The notes under the pieces: generated by a model
What the model was told of the DNA's origin: nothing
The model's database searches: none
Seen by the model: the letters and a program-made list of their open reading frames with translations, nothing else
Shown: positions 8,908-17,011 of the stretch, one piece after another
Position numbering within the stretch: the stretch's first letter is position 1
Layout: each line of letters starts with the position of its first letter
Made by a program: the position numbers and the translations under genes
Assembly: GCF_900105985.1 (NCBI RefSeq)
Contig: NZ_FNUB01000005.1
Location: forward strand, 372,001 to 436,000
DNA from: Tenacibaculum sp. MAR_2010_89
Lineage (GTDB): Bacteria > Bacteroidota > Bacteroidia > Flavobacteriales > Flavobacteriaceae
Reading direction: 5' to 3'
Length of the DNA: 64,000 nucleotides

Positions 8908-9807
8908 ATGCTAAAATTAAAAACTACCTTCTTTGGGTCAGCTATGCTTTTGTGCTTTTCATTTGTAGCAAGAGCTCAAACTCCAATTAGTGGATTTTAT
9001 CCTCAAAAAAACAGCTTTACTATTGCTATGAGTTATTCTAATAAAAGTTACGATAAGTTTTATCGAGGAGCTACTTTAACCGATACTAATCCAGCTAATT
9101 TAGGAGAGATTTCTTCGTCTATTGTAAGTGTTTATGGAGAGTACGGAATAAATAATTGGCTATCTGCCATTGCTTCTTTTCCATACATCTCAGTAAAAAG
9201 TGGTGAAGGTAATGTAGATCCTGTCCATCAAAAAAATAAGGTAAGTGGTATTCAAGATTTATCTCTTTTTTTGAAAGCAAGGTTATTTGAAAAAAACTTT
9301 GATGATGGTGGTAAATTTTCTTTTGGTGGTTCCACTGGAATTAGTTTTCCTCTTAGTAATTATGAAGGAAACGGTATTTTATCAGTAGGAAATAAAGCAA
9401 CTGCTATTGATGGTTTAGTTGTTGCTCAATACACAACAAACTTTAATTTATTTGCTGAATTACAATCAGGATATAGTATTAGAAGTAATTCTGACTTTAC
9501 AATCCCTAATGCATTATTGTATAGTGTAAAACTTGGTTATTATAACGAGTGGATATATGCACATGCAAAGTTAGGTATTCAAGATGCTACATCAGGTTAT
9601 GATATTGGATCTGCTGAGTTTGGAGCTAACGGAGGGCCTCTTGCTTTATCGCAAACAGAGGTTGATTATACTAACTTTTCTTTTGATGTATATGTTCCAG
9701 TTTTTAAACACAATTTTGGTGTTTCTGCTGGATATGGATTTAATTTAGATGGACGAAATTTTGGAAATGAAAGAGGTTTCTCTTTAGGGTTAGTGTACAA
9801 AAACTAA
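8908..9807 (+). CDS. outer-membrane beta-barrel protein (transporter-like)
   Basis: A 299-residue protein with signal peptide (MLKLKTTFFGSAMLLCFSFVARA, cleaved before QTPIS). The mature part is a series of amphipathic strands with alternating aromatic residues (FTIAMSYSNKSY, SSSIVSVYGEYGI, WLSAIASFPYISV, LSLFLKARLF, GFSLGLVYKN) and ends with an aromatic-rich strand, as in outer-membrane barrels. It resembles the transporter/phenol-degradation MetA-like proteins of Bacteroidetes. The role is unproven. A strong terminator follows 24 bp after the stop. Confidence 0.72.
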   Translation: MLKLKTTFFGSAMLLCFSFVARAQTPISGFYPQKNSFTIAMSYSNKSYDKFYRGATLTDTNPANLGEISSSIVSVYGEYGINNWLSAIASFPYISVKSGEGNVDPVHQKNKVSGIQDLSLFLKARLFEKNFDDGGKFSFGGSTGISFPLSNYEGNGILSVGNKATAIDGLVVAQYTTNFNLFAELQSGYSIRSNSDFTIPNALLYSVKLGYYNEWIYAHAKLGIQDATSGYDIGSAEFGANGGPLALSQTEVDYTNFSFDVYVPVFKHNFGVSAGYGFNLDGRNFGNERGFSLGLVYKN

Positions 9808-9830
9808 GGAAAATAAATTTTAATAAGTTA

Positions 9831-9862
9831 AAAAACGTGTTTGATACCTCAAACACGTTTTT
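9831..9862 (+). terminator. intrinsic terminator after the beta-barrel gene
   Basis: A perfect 14-bp stem (9831-9844 with 9849-9862) encloses a four-base loop; the A/T ends of the stem provide the T-run. It separates the beta-barrel gene from the broken lipoprotein gene. Confidence 0.85.
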
Positions 9863-9920
9863 TAGTTGTTTTAACAATGTTTTATTAGGATGTTTATAAA
9901 ATAGTATCGTACTTTATAAA

Positions 9921-10634
9921 ATGTTTTTAATTAGATATTTAACAATACTAACAATGGTAGTTGTTTTTGGTAGTTGTAATAAAAAAGAAGCTATCATTAA
10001 CAAAGAAACTATTTTAAAGAAGAGTATTCAGTTTCATGATCCTAAAAATGAATGGGAAATTTCTCATTTTAAAGTGCATATTCAAGAGCCAAGAATAAGA
10101 AATCCATATAGATACTCGATTGTTGAGTTAAATAATGCCTCTGATTTTTTTGAATTACAACGTAATAGAAATAAACATGTTTCAATTCATAGAATAAATA
10201 AATAAAAATCTATTACTTTTCTTGATGGAAAAATAATTACAGATTCTGTTTTAGTAAAAAAATATAGATTAGAACCTACGAGAAATAAAAGGTATCATCG
10301 ATTTTATAAAACCCTTTTAGGCTTACCAATGTCATTGCCTTCTGAAATTAAACAAATAGACTCTGTAGAAGAAATCCTTTTTAATTCTACAAAAAGTTAT
10401 AAACTATCTATAGAATTACACAAAGAGCTATTTTCAAAACATTGGATATTATATGTAGCAAAAGAAAACTTCAAAATACTAGGTTTGGAAATGATTTTTC
10501 CAAATAACCCAGAAAAAGGTGAACGATTAATTTTTGAAGGAAAATATATGATCAATTCAATAAATATCCCAAGAATTCGTCATTGGAGAGAGTTAAATTC
10601 TAATTATTCTGGAAGCGATATTTTAATAAAATAA
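9921..10634 (+). pseudogene. DUF6503-like lipoprotein gene interrupted by an in-frame TAA
   Basis: One reading frame runs from ATG 9921 to a stop at 10632-10634 with a single internal TAA at 10203-10205. No frame change is needed: the 41 codons between the TAA and the next ATG (10329) are open and continue the homology. The N-terminal half has a lipobox (VVVFGSC, Cys 19) and KSIQFHDPKNEWEISHFKV; the rest has RFYKTLLGLPMSLPSEI, HWILYVAKENFKILGLEM and IPRIRHWRELNSNYSG, which match DUF6503 lipoproteins of Flavobacteriia along their length (about 236 residues in all). The interruption falls in an AATA tandem repeat (10193-10207). It is most likely a recent pseudogene; a sequencing error or stop readthrough remains possible. 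Confidence 0.78.
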
Positions 10635-10635
10635 A

Positions 10636-11694
10636 TTAAGAAACTCTCATGTTCTCATAGTTACGTTTTACAAATTGTAATGCGGTTTCTAATATTTCTC
10701 CCATACTTGAGTTCTTTTTAAAAAGAACATCTTTGGTGAAATCGAAAATTTGTTGTTTTAATATTTTTACGTTTTTTTCAGTAGAAACCATATCATTTTT
10801 CATACAAGAAACTAGTTCTTGAATTCTAGTTTCAGAACTTAGAATACGTTTAGCAACAATAGATCTTTCTTCTATTTTGTATTGATTAATAGAAGCTTCT
10901 TGTAGTTTTTGACCTACTAAGGTTACCATAGGGAAGTTTTCTTTGAAAAACTGAGGATAATATACTTTAAATTTACCCTCAAAGCATTGTTGGTCAAAAT
11001 CAATAGCCCTAATTTTATAAACTACATGGTCAAAATCATGAGTAGGAACAATTACATAATTATAAGAACGCATATCGCCCAATAAACGAATCATACAACG
11101 TTCATTAAACTTTACAAACTCTTTAGCTATTTGAGCTTTTTCAGACTCAGTACATTTAGGTAAAAAATCTTTAATAAAATCATCACCAGGTATTCCAGCA
11201 ATATGTTCTTCAATTAAAGTGTCTTTATATACCAAAAAATTAAGATTATAGGGAGATAAAATATGTTCTAATTCTAATCCATATATTCTAGAAGCATCAG
11301 TTTTTTTTACATAAAAATAAGTATAGTTATCATTTAAAACATTACGAATTTTTACTCTAAAAGGTTTTGAATTACCAAAGGTGCAATAATCAATAGCATC
11401 GACATTTAAATAAGGAATGGTATCATCATTACCATTTGAATGTAAAATAGTATATACTTTTTTTAGGCTTAAATCTATCTCTTGACGTTCAAATTCTGAA
11501 TAATACGTACGTACCCATAAGGTGTCTTCATCGTTTTTATCATAAACCACAATAGATCCTTGAAAACGTAATAAGTCATCATAAAAAATGGGAATTTTAA
11601 TGTTCCTACTATGCTCAATTAAGTAATTGTTTAATTGATTAGTTACAGGAAACGCAGGTTTTTTTTGCGACATTAATTTTTCTTCAGAAGACAT
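10636..11694 (-). CDS. conserved flavobacterial protein with kinase-like motifs
   Basis: A 352-residue soluble protein with no signal peptide. I do not recognise a named family. Its middle holds LLGDMRSYNYVIV (about 206-218) and, after a loop, YKIRAIDFDQQCFEG. This order, GD-x4/5-N then I-D-F-D, resembles the catalytic and metal-binding loops of the aminoglycoside phosphotransferase/HipA-type kinase fold, and the preceding EEHIAGIPGDDFIKDFL could be the hinge region. That fold is an inference. The C-terminal 100 residues are helical. It starts next to a divergent lipoprotein gene and its 3' end almost touches the broken DUF6503 gene. Confidence 0.8.
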   Translation of the reverse strand: MSSEEKLMSQKKPAFPVTNQLNNYLIEHSRNIKIPIFYDDLLRFQGSIVVYDKNDEDTLWVRTYYSEFERQEIDLSLKKVYTILHSNGNDDTIPYLNVDAIDYCTFGNSKPFRVKIRNVLNDNYTYFYVKKTDASRIYGLELEHILSPYNLNFLVYKDTLIEEHIAGIPGDDFIKDFLPKCTESEKAQIAKEFVKFNERCMIRLLGDMRSYNYVIVPTHDFDHVVYKIRAIDFDQQCFEGKFKVYYPQFFKENFPMVTLVGQKLQEASINQYKIEERSIVAKRILSSETRIQELVSCMKNDMVSTEKNVKILKQQIFDFTKDVLFKKNSSMGEILETALQFVKRNYENMRVS

Positions 11695-11708
11695 AGATGG
11701 GTTTTTCT

Positions 11709-11716
11709 CAAAAATA
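11709..11716 (-). promoter_or_regulatory. candidate -7 element for the kinase-like gene
   Basis: On the minus strand the sequence reads TATTTTTG, a match to TAnnTTTG, 14 bp before the start codon of the gene ending at 10636. No clear -33 element is seen. Confidence 0.4.
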
Positions 11717-11729
11717 GATAAATTAATAT

Positions 11730-11737
11730 TAGTTTTG
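11730..11737 (+). promoter_or_regulatory. candidate -7 element for the PKD lipoprotein gene
   Basis: TAGTTTTG matches TAnnTTTG and lies 26 bp before the ATG at 11764. It is only 13 bp from the opposite-strand element, so the two divergent promoters overlap in footprint. Confidence 0.45.
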
Positions 11738-11763
11738 CCTTTTTTTAATTATAAACAATAAAA

Positions 11764-13164
11764 ATGAAAAAGAGATTTTTTAATTTAATACTAATATTTG
11801 TTGTTTTGACATCATGTAGTTCAGAAGATGTTATAGATACTAAGCTTACTGTTTGTTTTGAAGTTGATAAAATGGTTGTTAAAGTGAATGAACCAGTTAC
11901 TATTACAAACTGTTCAAAAAATGCAGTTTCATATTTTTTTGAGTATGATTATAAGAAAACAACAACAGAAAAAAATCCTGTATTATTATTTGATAATGAC
12001 GGTGAAAAAAAAGTAACTCTAACTGTAAAAAACAGTAAAGGGGAGTTTTTAAAAAAAACAATTAATATAACAGTAACAAACGTAAAAAGTAGTTATGTAG
12101 AAGTGCCTTCTTTTCTTGGAGATAACTTTTTTCCAATAAACTCAGGAGTGTATAATAGTAAACTGTATTATATAGAGAGGCATACTAATTTTGCTTCTAA
12201 TTCTTCAAAAAACGTGTTTAATTTTGTGGAGTTTGATTTTGCTACTAAAAAATTTACTAAAAAATATATTGCTGATAAGTATTACAATGCAAGTAGAGCT
12301 TTTGTAAATTTTTTAGAAAACTCAACTAAAAACATTGTTTTTTCAAGAACATTAAGTGATAGAAATGGTGGAAAAGAGGTTTTATTAGATGCTACTTGGA
12401 ATAGCTTAAAAAACGAAAATTTTTCTTATAAAGCTTATTATGGTTTTATGAAAAAATCAGATCAATTTTTATACTATGGTTCGTACAGAGATAAAGATTA
12501 TCATAACCCTACAATTGAAATTAGAGATAAAGAAGGTAAGTTTATAGAAAGAAAGATATATAATCAAATAAAGCAAGGTTTTATAGGTGCTATGTTAAAA
12601 ACTAGTACTGGGTATATAGCTTTTGGTGGGCAAACAGAACCAATTGATTTTTTAACTTTTAAAAACTATAAACCTATAATATTATTTTTTAATGATAAAT
12701 TAGAGTTCTTAAGCCATAAAACTTATGATACTGAATTAGGTGGGGTCGTTAAAACAAATAATGATTTAAGTGGTGTTTTCAACTTAAAGAAATTAAATAA
12801 TGGTAATTACGTAGCTTACAGTCATAGTGAACTTAGGATTATTACTAAAGAAGGAAAAGAATTAAAGAAGGTTAATTTTTCGGGGTATTACACTTCCAGA
12901 ATACAATCATTGATAGTTGTAAATGATGGATTTATAATTACAGAAGATGAATTTATTAGAAAGTATTCAAATGATGGAGTTGAGTTAAAGTCATTTAAAT
13001 TTAAAGGAGATTTTACACCAAATTTAATTGAATATGACAATAAAATTTTCTTCGTCTCAGGTTATAATACTACTGAAGAAGTTGCTGGTATCGGTAACTT
13101 ATCTTTAGTTAAAACCTTTATAGGAGCAGTTGATGAAAACCTTAATTTGATTAACTTAAATTAA
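11764..13164 (+). CDS. lipoprotein with N-terminal PKD domain
   Basis: A 466-residue lipoprotein: signal MKKRFFNLILIFVVLTSC with the lipidated Cys at 18. Residues about 30-108 form a PKD-like Ig domain (TVCFEVDKMVVKVNEPVTIT, FFEYDYKKTTTEKNP, DGEKKVTLTVKNSKGE). The remainder (about 110-466) is beta-rich with repeated blade-like segments (YNSKLYYIERH, GAMLKTSTGYIAFGG, NNGNYVAYSHSELRII, VVNDGFIITEDEFI) and may be a beta-propeller. It probably sits on the cell surface or outer membrane and could bind sugars or proteins; no catalytic motif is seen. It ends in a bidirectional terminator shared with dprA. Confidence 0.8.
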   Translation: MKKRFFNLILIFVVLTSCSSEDVIDTKLTVCFEVDKMVVKVNEPVTITNCSKNAVSYFFEYDYKKTTTEKNPVLLFDNDGEKKVTLTVKNSKGEFLKKTINITVTNVKSSYVEVPSFLGDNFFPINSGVYNSKLYYIERHTNFASNSSKNVFNFVEFDFATKKFTKKYIADKYYNASRAFVNFLENSTKNIVFSRTLSDRNGGKEVLLDATWNSLKNENFSYKAYYGFMKKSDQFLYYGSYRDKDYHNPTIEIRDKEGKFIERKIYNQIKQGFIGAMLKTSTGYIAFGGQTEPIDFLTFKNYKPIILFFNDKLEFLSHKTYDTELGGVVKTNNDLSGVFNLKKLNNGNYVAYSHSELRIITKEGKELKKVNFSGYYTSRIQSLIVVNDGFIITEDEFIRKYSNDGVELKSFKFKGDFTPNLIEYDNKIFFVSGYNTTEEVAGIGNLSLVKTFIGAVDENLNLINLN

Positions 13165-13196
13165 AAAAAAGAGCCTATAATTAGGCTCTTTTTTTT
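13163..13196. terminator. bidirectional terminator between the PKD lipoprotein gene and dprA
   Basis: A GC-containing 7-bp core (13171-13177 with 13182-13188), extended by eight A:T pairs on each side, gives a hairpin with a T-run in both directions. It serves two convergent genes. Confidence 0.9.
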
Positions 13197-13210
13197 AAAA
13201 GAATAGTTTA

Positions 13211-14308
13211 TTAAACCTCAAACATTTTACCAGGTAAAGGGGTAATAACATTTTTTAATTCCATTTGGATAAGAATAGAAGATAATTGATAAACAGGAAT
13301 GTCACAATCTAAAGCTATAATATCTAATAATTGTTTTCCTCTTATAGTAAGATAGTCATATACTTTTTGTTCTTTTTCATTTAAGTTTACAAATAGTTCA
13401 ATTTGTTTTGGTGCAGATGATGATTGTAAGTCCCAATTAAGCATTTTAGCAATATCGTTGGCTGAAGTTAGTAAATGTGCTTTGTTAGATTTAATAAGAT
13501 CATTACAACCAGTACTAAAAACGTCGGTTGCTCTTCCTGCTAAAGCAAAAACATCTCGGTTATATGAATTTGCAATATCTGCTGTAACTAATGAACCTCC
13601 TTTTTTAGCCGATTCAATAACTATAGTAGCTTGTGATAACCCAGCTACAATACGATTTCTTTTTAAAAAATTTTCTCTAACAGGTTGTTCATCATGCCAA
13701 AACTCTGTTATAAATCCTCCGTTTTTATTTACTGAATGAATATGTTTTTTATGAGTTTTTGGATATATTTCTTCTAATCCATGAGCTAAAACAGCAATGG
13801 TTTGTAAGTTGTTTTTAATAGCGTTTTTATGAGCGCAAATATCAATACCATACGCAAAACCACTTACAATTATTGGATTGTATTGTGTTAAGTCTTTTAT
13901 AAGTTCAACACAAAATTCTCTTCCATAGGAAGTAATATTTCGTGTGCCCACAATTGCTAAAATTTTAGAATTGTTGAGGTCTATGTTTCCATCATTAAAA
14001 ATTAAAATAGGAGCATCAATACATTGTTTTAAATTATTAGGATAATCATTGTCAAAAAAGTATGAAAATGAGTAGTTATTATTATTTAAAAAGCAGAGTT
14101 CTTTTTCAGCTTTATACAATGTTTTTTTGTCAAATAAATGCTGCAAAATATGCGAACCAATTCCAGGTATTTTTGCAAGTGATTTAGGAGACTCTTTATA
14201 TACTTGTTCTGGGCTACCTGTAGCAGAAATAAGTTTTTTCGCAATAATATCTCCTACATTTTTTGTAGCCTGTAGCCTAAGAATGGCCAGTAATTTTTCT
14301 TTTTTCAT
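13211..14308 (-). CDS. dprA: DNA-processing protein DprA
   Basis: The 365-residue protein has an N-terminal helix-hairpin-helix region (KIPGIGSHILQHL), a Rossmann-like DprA core (about residues 80-290: ILAIVGTRNITSYGREFC, IVSGFAYGIDICAHKNA, TIAVLAHGLEEIYPK, KRNRIVAGLS, GSLVTADIANSYNRDVFALAG) and a C-terminal winged-helix (about 300-365). DprA loads RecA onto incoming single-stranded DNA in natural transformation. The gene is single here, with no other competence gene next to it. It converges on the PKD lipoprotein gene and is divergent from the HU/SPOR gene. Confidence 0.96.
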   Translation of the reverse strand: MKKEKLLAILRLQATKNVGDIIAKKLISATGSPEQVYKESPKSLAKIPGIGSHILQHLFDKKTLYKAEKELCFLNNNNYSFSYFFDNDYPNNLKQCIDAPILIFNDGNIDLNNSKILAIVGTRNITSYGREFCVELIKDLTQYNPIIVSGFAYGIDICAHKNAIKNNLQTIAVLAHGLEEIYPKTHKKHIHSVNKNGGFITEFWHDEQPVRENFLKRNRIVAGLSQATIVIESAKKGGSLVTADIANSYNRDVFALAGRATDVFSTGCNDLIKSNKAHLLTSANDIAKMLNWDLQSSSAPKQIELFVNLNEKEQKVYDYLTIRGKQLLDIIALDCDIPVYQLSSILIQMELKNVITPLPGKMFEV

Positions 14309-14391
14309 AGCGCAAAAAATTGAGTATCAATATACAAAAAAAGTGTTAATAAGTATTCTAATAAAAAAATAGAAACAACTATTAAAATTAC

Positions 14392-14399
14392 TAGTTTTG
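14392..14399 (+). promoter_or_regulatory. -7 element placed five bases before a start codon (possible leaderless mRNA)
   Basis: TAGTTTTG matches TAnnTTTG and ends five bases before the ATG at 14405. Bacteroidetes transcription starts about 5-7 bases after this element, so transcription would begin at or next to the ATG. Confidence 0.5.
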
Positions 14400-14404
14400 T
14401 TTTT

Positions 14405-15307
14405 ATGACATTAGCCAACTACATAAACGAATTATTATATAGATACGACTGCGTAATTGTTCCTAATTTTGGAGGGTTCGTAACCAATAAAATTGGTGCA
14501 AAAATAAATGCTTCTACAAGTACTTTTTATCCGCCTAAAAAGAAATTAACATTTAATGCGTATTTACAACATAATGATGGTTTATTGGCAAACCATATTG
14601 CTTCGGTAGAAAAAATTTCTTTTGAAAAAGCTACTGAGAAAATTTCAATTGAAGTTACTAAATGGAAGGAACAATTAGAAACTTCACTTGTTAAGGTTGA
14701 TAAAGTTGGTACGCTTACTTTAAATGAAGATAAGCAGTTAATTTTTGAACCTAATAATAATAGCAACTTTTTAGTAGAATCTTTTGGTTTATCAGAGACT
14801 GAATCCAAAGAAATTAAACGATTCAATGAAGAGGTTAAAACATTACCTTCATTAGAGGAAGATGAAACTAAAAAAGTGATTCCTATTTTTGTTAAAAGAG
14901 CGGCAGTTGCAGCGGCAGTTGTTGGGGTTATTTATACTGGATGGAATGGAGTTCAAAATAAACAGCAACAAAAAATGCTAGCTAGTCAAGAAAAATCTTT
15001 AGAGAAAAAAATACAATCAGCAACTTTTGTAATAGATAGTCCATTACCTACAATAAATTTAAATGTAACAAAAGAAGAAGGAATAAACTTTTATATTGTT
15101 GCAGGTGCATTTCAAGTAGAAGAAAATGCTGTTAAAAAGGTTGAAGAATTAAAAGAACAAGGATTTGATGCAAAAATTCTTGGTAAAAACTCTTGGGGAT
15201 TAACGCAAGTAGCATTTGATGGTTATAAAACTAAAGAATTGGCTCGTAAGGAATTATTACGCATAAAAGAAACTGTTTCTGAAGATGCGTGGCTACTAGA
15301 AAAATAG
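14405..15307 (+). CDS. CCDC81-type HU domain and SPOR domain membrane protein
   Basis: The 300-residue protein opens with the bacterial CCDC81/HU-like module (about 1-130: LANYINELLYRYDCVIVPNFGGF, LTFNAYLQHNDGLLANHI, VGTLTLNEDKQLIFEP). One membrane span follows (about 159-180, IPIFVKRAAVAAAVVGVIY), then a coiled linker and a C-terminal SPOR domain (about 225-300: NFYIVAGAFQVEENAVKKVEELK, GLTQVAFDGYKTKELARKEL). SPOR domains bind denuded glycan strands at the septum. The protein therefore likely links the inner membrane to septal peptidoglycan, with the HU-like domain in the cytoplasm. It precedes an acyl-CoA thioesterase gene. Confidence 0.9.
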   Translation: MTLANYINELLYRYDCVIVPNFGGFVTNKIGAKINASTSTFYPPKKKLTFNAYLQHNDGLLANHIASVEKISFEKATEKISIEVTKWKEQLETSLVKVDKVGTLTLNEDKQLIFEPNNNSNFLVESFGLSETESKEIKRFNEEVKTLPSLEEDETKKVIPIFVKRAAVAAAVVGVIYTGWNGVQNKQQQKMLASQEKSLEKKIQSATFVIDSPLPTINLNVTKEEGINFYIVAGAFQVEENAVKKVEELKEQGFDAKILGKNSWGLTQVAFDGYKTKELARKELLRIKETVSEDAWLLEK

Positions 15308-15354
15308 TCTTTTTTATATCTTTTTTTAGCTCTTTTATTTTGTTGCATTATGTA

Positions 15355-15362
15355 TATCTTTG
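15355..15362 (+). promoter_or_regulatory. -7 element of the thioesterase gene
   Basis: TATCTTTG matches TAnnTTTG. It overlaps the upstream TTG codon (15360) that could be read as a start, which argues that translation starts at the ATG at 15378 instead. Confidence 0.5.
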
Positions 15363-15377
15363 CATCAAACTTATAAG

Positions 15378-15890
15378 ATGAGAGCAAAAGCACCTAGAGA
15401 ATCGTTAACTACACTTACGGATTTAGTTTTACCTGGAGAAACAAATTATTTAGATAATCTTTTTGGAGGTGAATTATTAGCACGCATGGATAGAGCGTGT
15501 AGTATTGCTGCTCGTCGTCATTCTAGAAGAATTGTGGTAACTGCTACAGTAAATCATGTTGCTTTTACAAAGTCTGTTCCTGTTGGTAGTGTTGTTACTA
15601 TTGAAGCAAAGGTTTCACGTGCTTTTAAATCATCAATGGAAGTTTATGTTGATGTATGGATAGAAGACCGTCAATCTGGAGAGAAAACAAAGGTAAATGA
15701 AGGTATATATACATTTGTTGCTGTTGATGAAACTGGAAAGCCTGTACCAATTCCACAAATTGAACCAGAAACAGAATTAGAACAAAAACGTTATGATGGT
15801 GCTTTACGTAGAAAGCAATTAAGCTTGGTTTTAGCAGGTAAAATGGAACCAAAGAACGCTACAGAGTTAAAAGCGTTGTTTACGTCTTAA
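15378..15890 (+). CDS. acyl-CoA thioesterase, hotdog fold
   Basis: From ATG 15378 the product is 170 residues. It has one hotdog domain: LVLPGETNYLDNLFGGELLARMD (the conserved N-D-x-x-F/G-G segment of the YciA/BFIT-like acyl-CoA hydrolases), RRIVVTATVNHVAFTKSVPVG, and VSRAFKSSMEVYVDVWIED. These cytoplasmic enzymes hydrolyse acyl-CoA to free fatty acid and CoA. The frame can be extended six codons upstream to a TTG at 15360, but that codon lies inside a promoter -7 element, so the ATG is preferred. Confidence 0.92.
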   Translation: MRAKAPRESLTTLTDLVLPGETNYLDNLFGGELLARMDRACSIAARRHSRRIVVTATVNHVAFTKSVPVGSVVTIEAKVSRAFKSSMEVYVDVWIEDRQSGEKTKVNEGIYTFVAVDETGKPVPIPQIEPETELEQKRYDGALRRKQLSLVLAGKMEPKNATELKALFTS

Positions 15891-15954
15891 AAGGCTTTAA
15901 AACGTTTTAAAAATGTAAATTTTAAAAACATACAAAAGAAATTAACTTTTTTGA

Positions 15955-16989
15955 TTAAATTTCTTCTATATCACCATTTTCAGATAAAATAATAGCAACT
16001 GATTTTGTTTTTTCGAATTGTGAAAATATAATAATCATGATTACTGTTATGGGTACACTTAACACCATACCTGTAATACCCCATATTTTACCCCAAACAG
16101 CAAGTGATATTATAGTTACTAGAGGACTTAAGTTTAATGATTTTCCAAAAAGTTTAGGTTCTATAACATTACCAACAATTACTTGAATACTTCCTACGGC
16201 AAATAAAACAATTAAAAAAGGTGTTAACTCTCCAAATTGTAATAAGGAAAATATGGCAGGAAAAACCGTACCAATTAAAGATCCTATAGTTGGTATATAG
16301 TTTAATAAGAATATTAAAAATGCCCAAAAGGGTGCGCTATCAACACCTACTAAAAGTAAAACAATATAACTTAGAATACCTGTAAGTAAGCTCACATATG
16401 TTTTTAAGCGTAAATAGTTTGAAATAGACTCTTCTATCTTACTTAACATGGTTTGCATATTATTATAATTTTCCTCGTCGTTAAGAAACATTTTATGCAA
16501 TTTCTTTTTTAAGCTAGATTCTTCTAAAAATATAAATAAGGCATAAATTATTATCATAAAAGTATCACCTAAAATACTACTGATACCATTTGCAATATCA
16601 CCTAAAATAGATCCATAATTAAATTTTCCAATAAAACCTTTTACAGATTTAATAATATCAACATGAAAATAACTATCAACTTTAGTAATGATAGCATCAA
16701 TATTAGGTTCGTATTTTGGATATGATGAGGTTAATGTGGTAATACTATTTGTTATTATTTCAGAAATAAAGCTAAAACTAAGTATGATTAAAGTGAAAAC
16801 AAATACATTAGATAGCCATTTAGGAATATATTTCTTAGTTAATGGAATACGATATATAGTTTTTCGTATTTCTCTTGTTAAAAACCAAAAAATTAAAGCA
16901 AAAATAAAAGGAATTAGAATTCCTTTTCCAATAACTAACGTTGCTAGAATAGCTATAGTAATAACGATAAAGTATGCTGCGTTTTTCAC
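15955..16989 (-). CDS. AI-2E-family (PerM-type) membrane transporter
   Basis: A 344-residue protein with about seven or eight membrane spans. It has the family pattern: paired N-terminal spans (AYFIVITIAILATLVIGKGILIP), a soluble amphipathic region (about 85-160), and the C-terminal spans with LIFLLNYIPTIGSLIGTVFPAIF and GNVIEPKLFGKSLNLSPLVT (the conserved NYIPxIG and EPKxxGxxLxLSPL motifs). Members have been reported as exporters or sodium/proton antiporters; the substrate is not inferable. It begins 22 bp downstream of the EnvC-like gene and may be the last gene of that operon. Confidence 0.9.
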   Translation of the reverse strand: MKNAAYFIVITIAILATLVIGKGILIPFIFALIFWFLTREIRKTIYRIPLTKKYIPKWLSNVFVFTLIILSFSFISEIITNSITTLTSSYPKYEPNIDAIITKVDSYFHVDIIKSVKGFIGKFNYGSILGDIANGISSILGDTFMIIIYALFIFLEESSLKKKLHKMFLNDEENYNNMQTMLSKIEESISNYLRLKTYVSLLTGILSYIVLLLVGVDSAPFWAFLIFLLNYIPTIGSLIGTVFPAIFSLLQFGELTPFLIVLFAVGSIQVIVGNVIEPKLFGKSLNLSPLVTIISLAVWGKIWGITGMVLSVPITVIMIIIFSQFEKTKSVAIILSENGDIEEI

Positions 16990-17011
16990 TTTTTCTTTTG
17001 ATTATAAACTT

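Noticed and set aside
15360..15377. TTG start for the acyl-CoA thioesterase giving six more residues
   Set aside because: The TTG lies inside a TAnnTTTG promoter element; ATG 15378 gives the conserved N-terminus.
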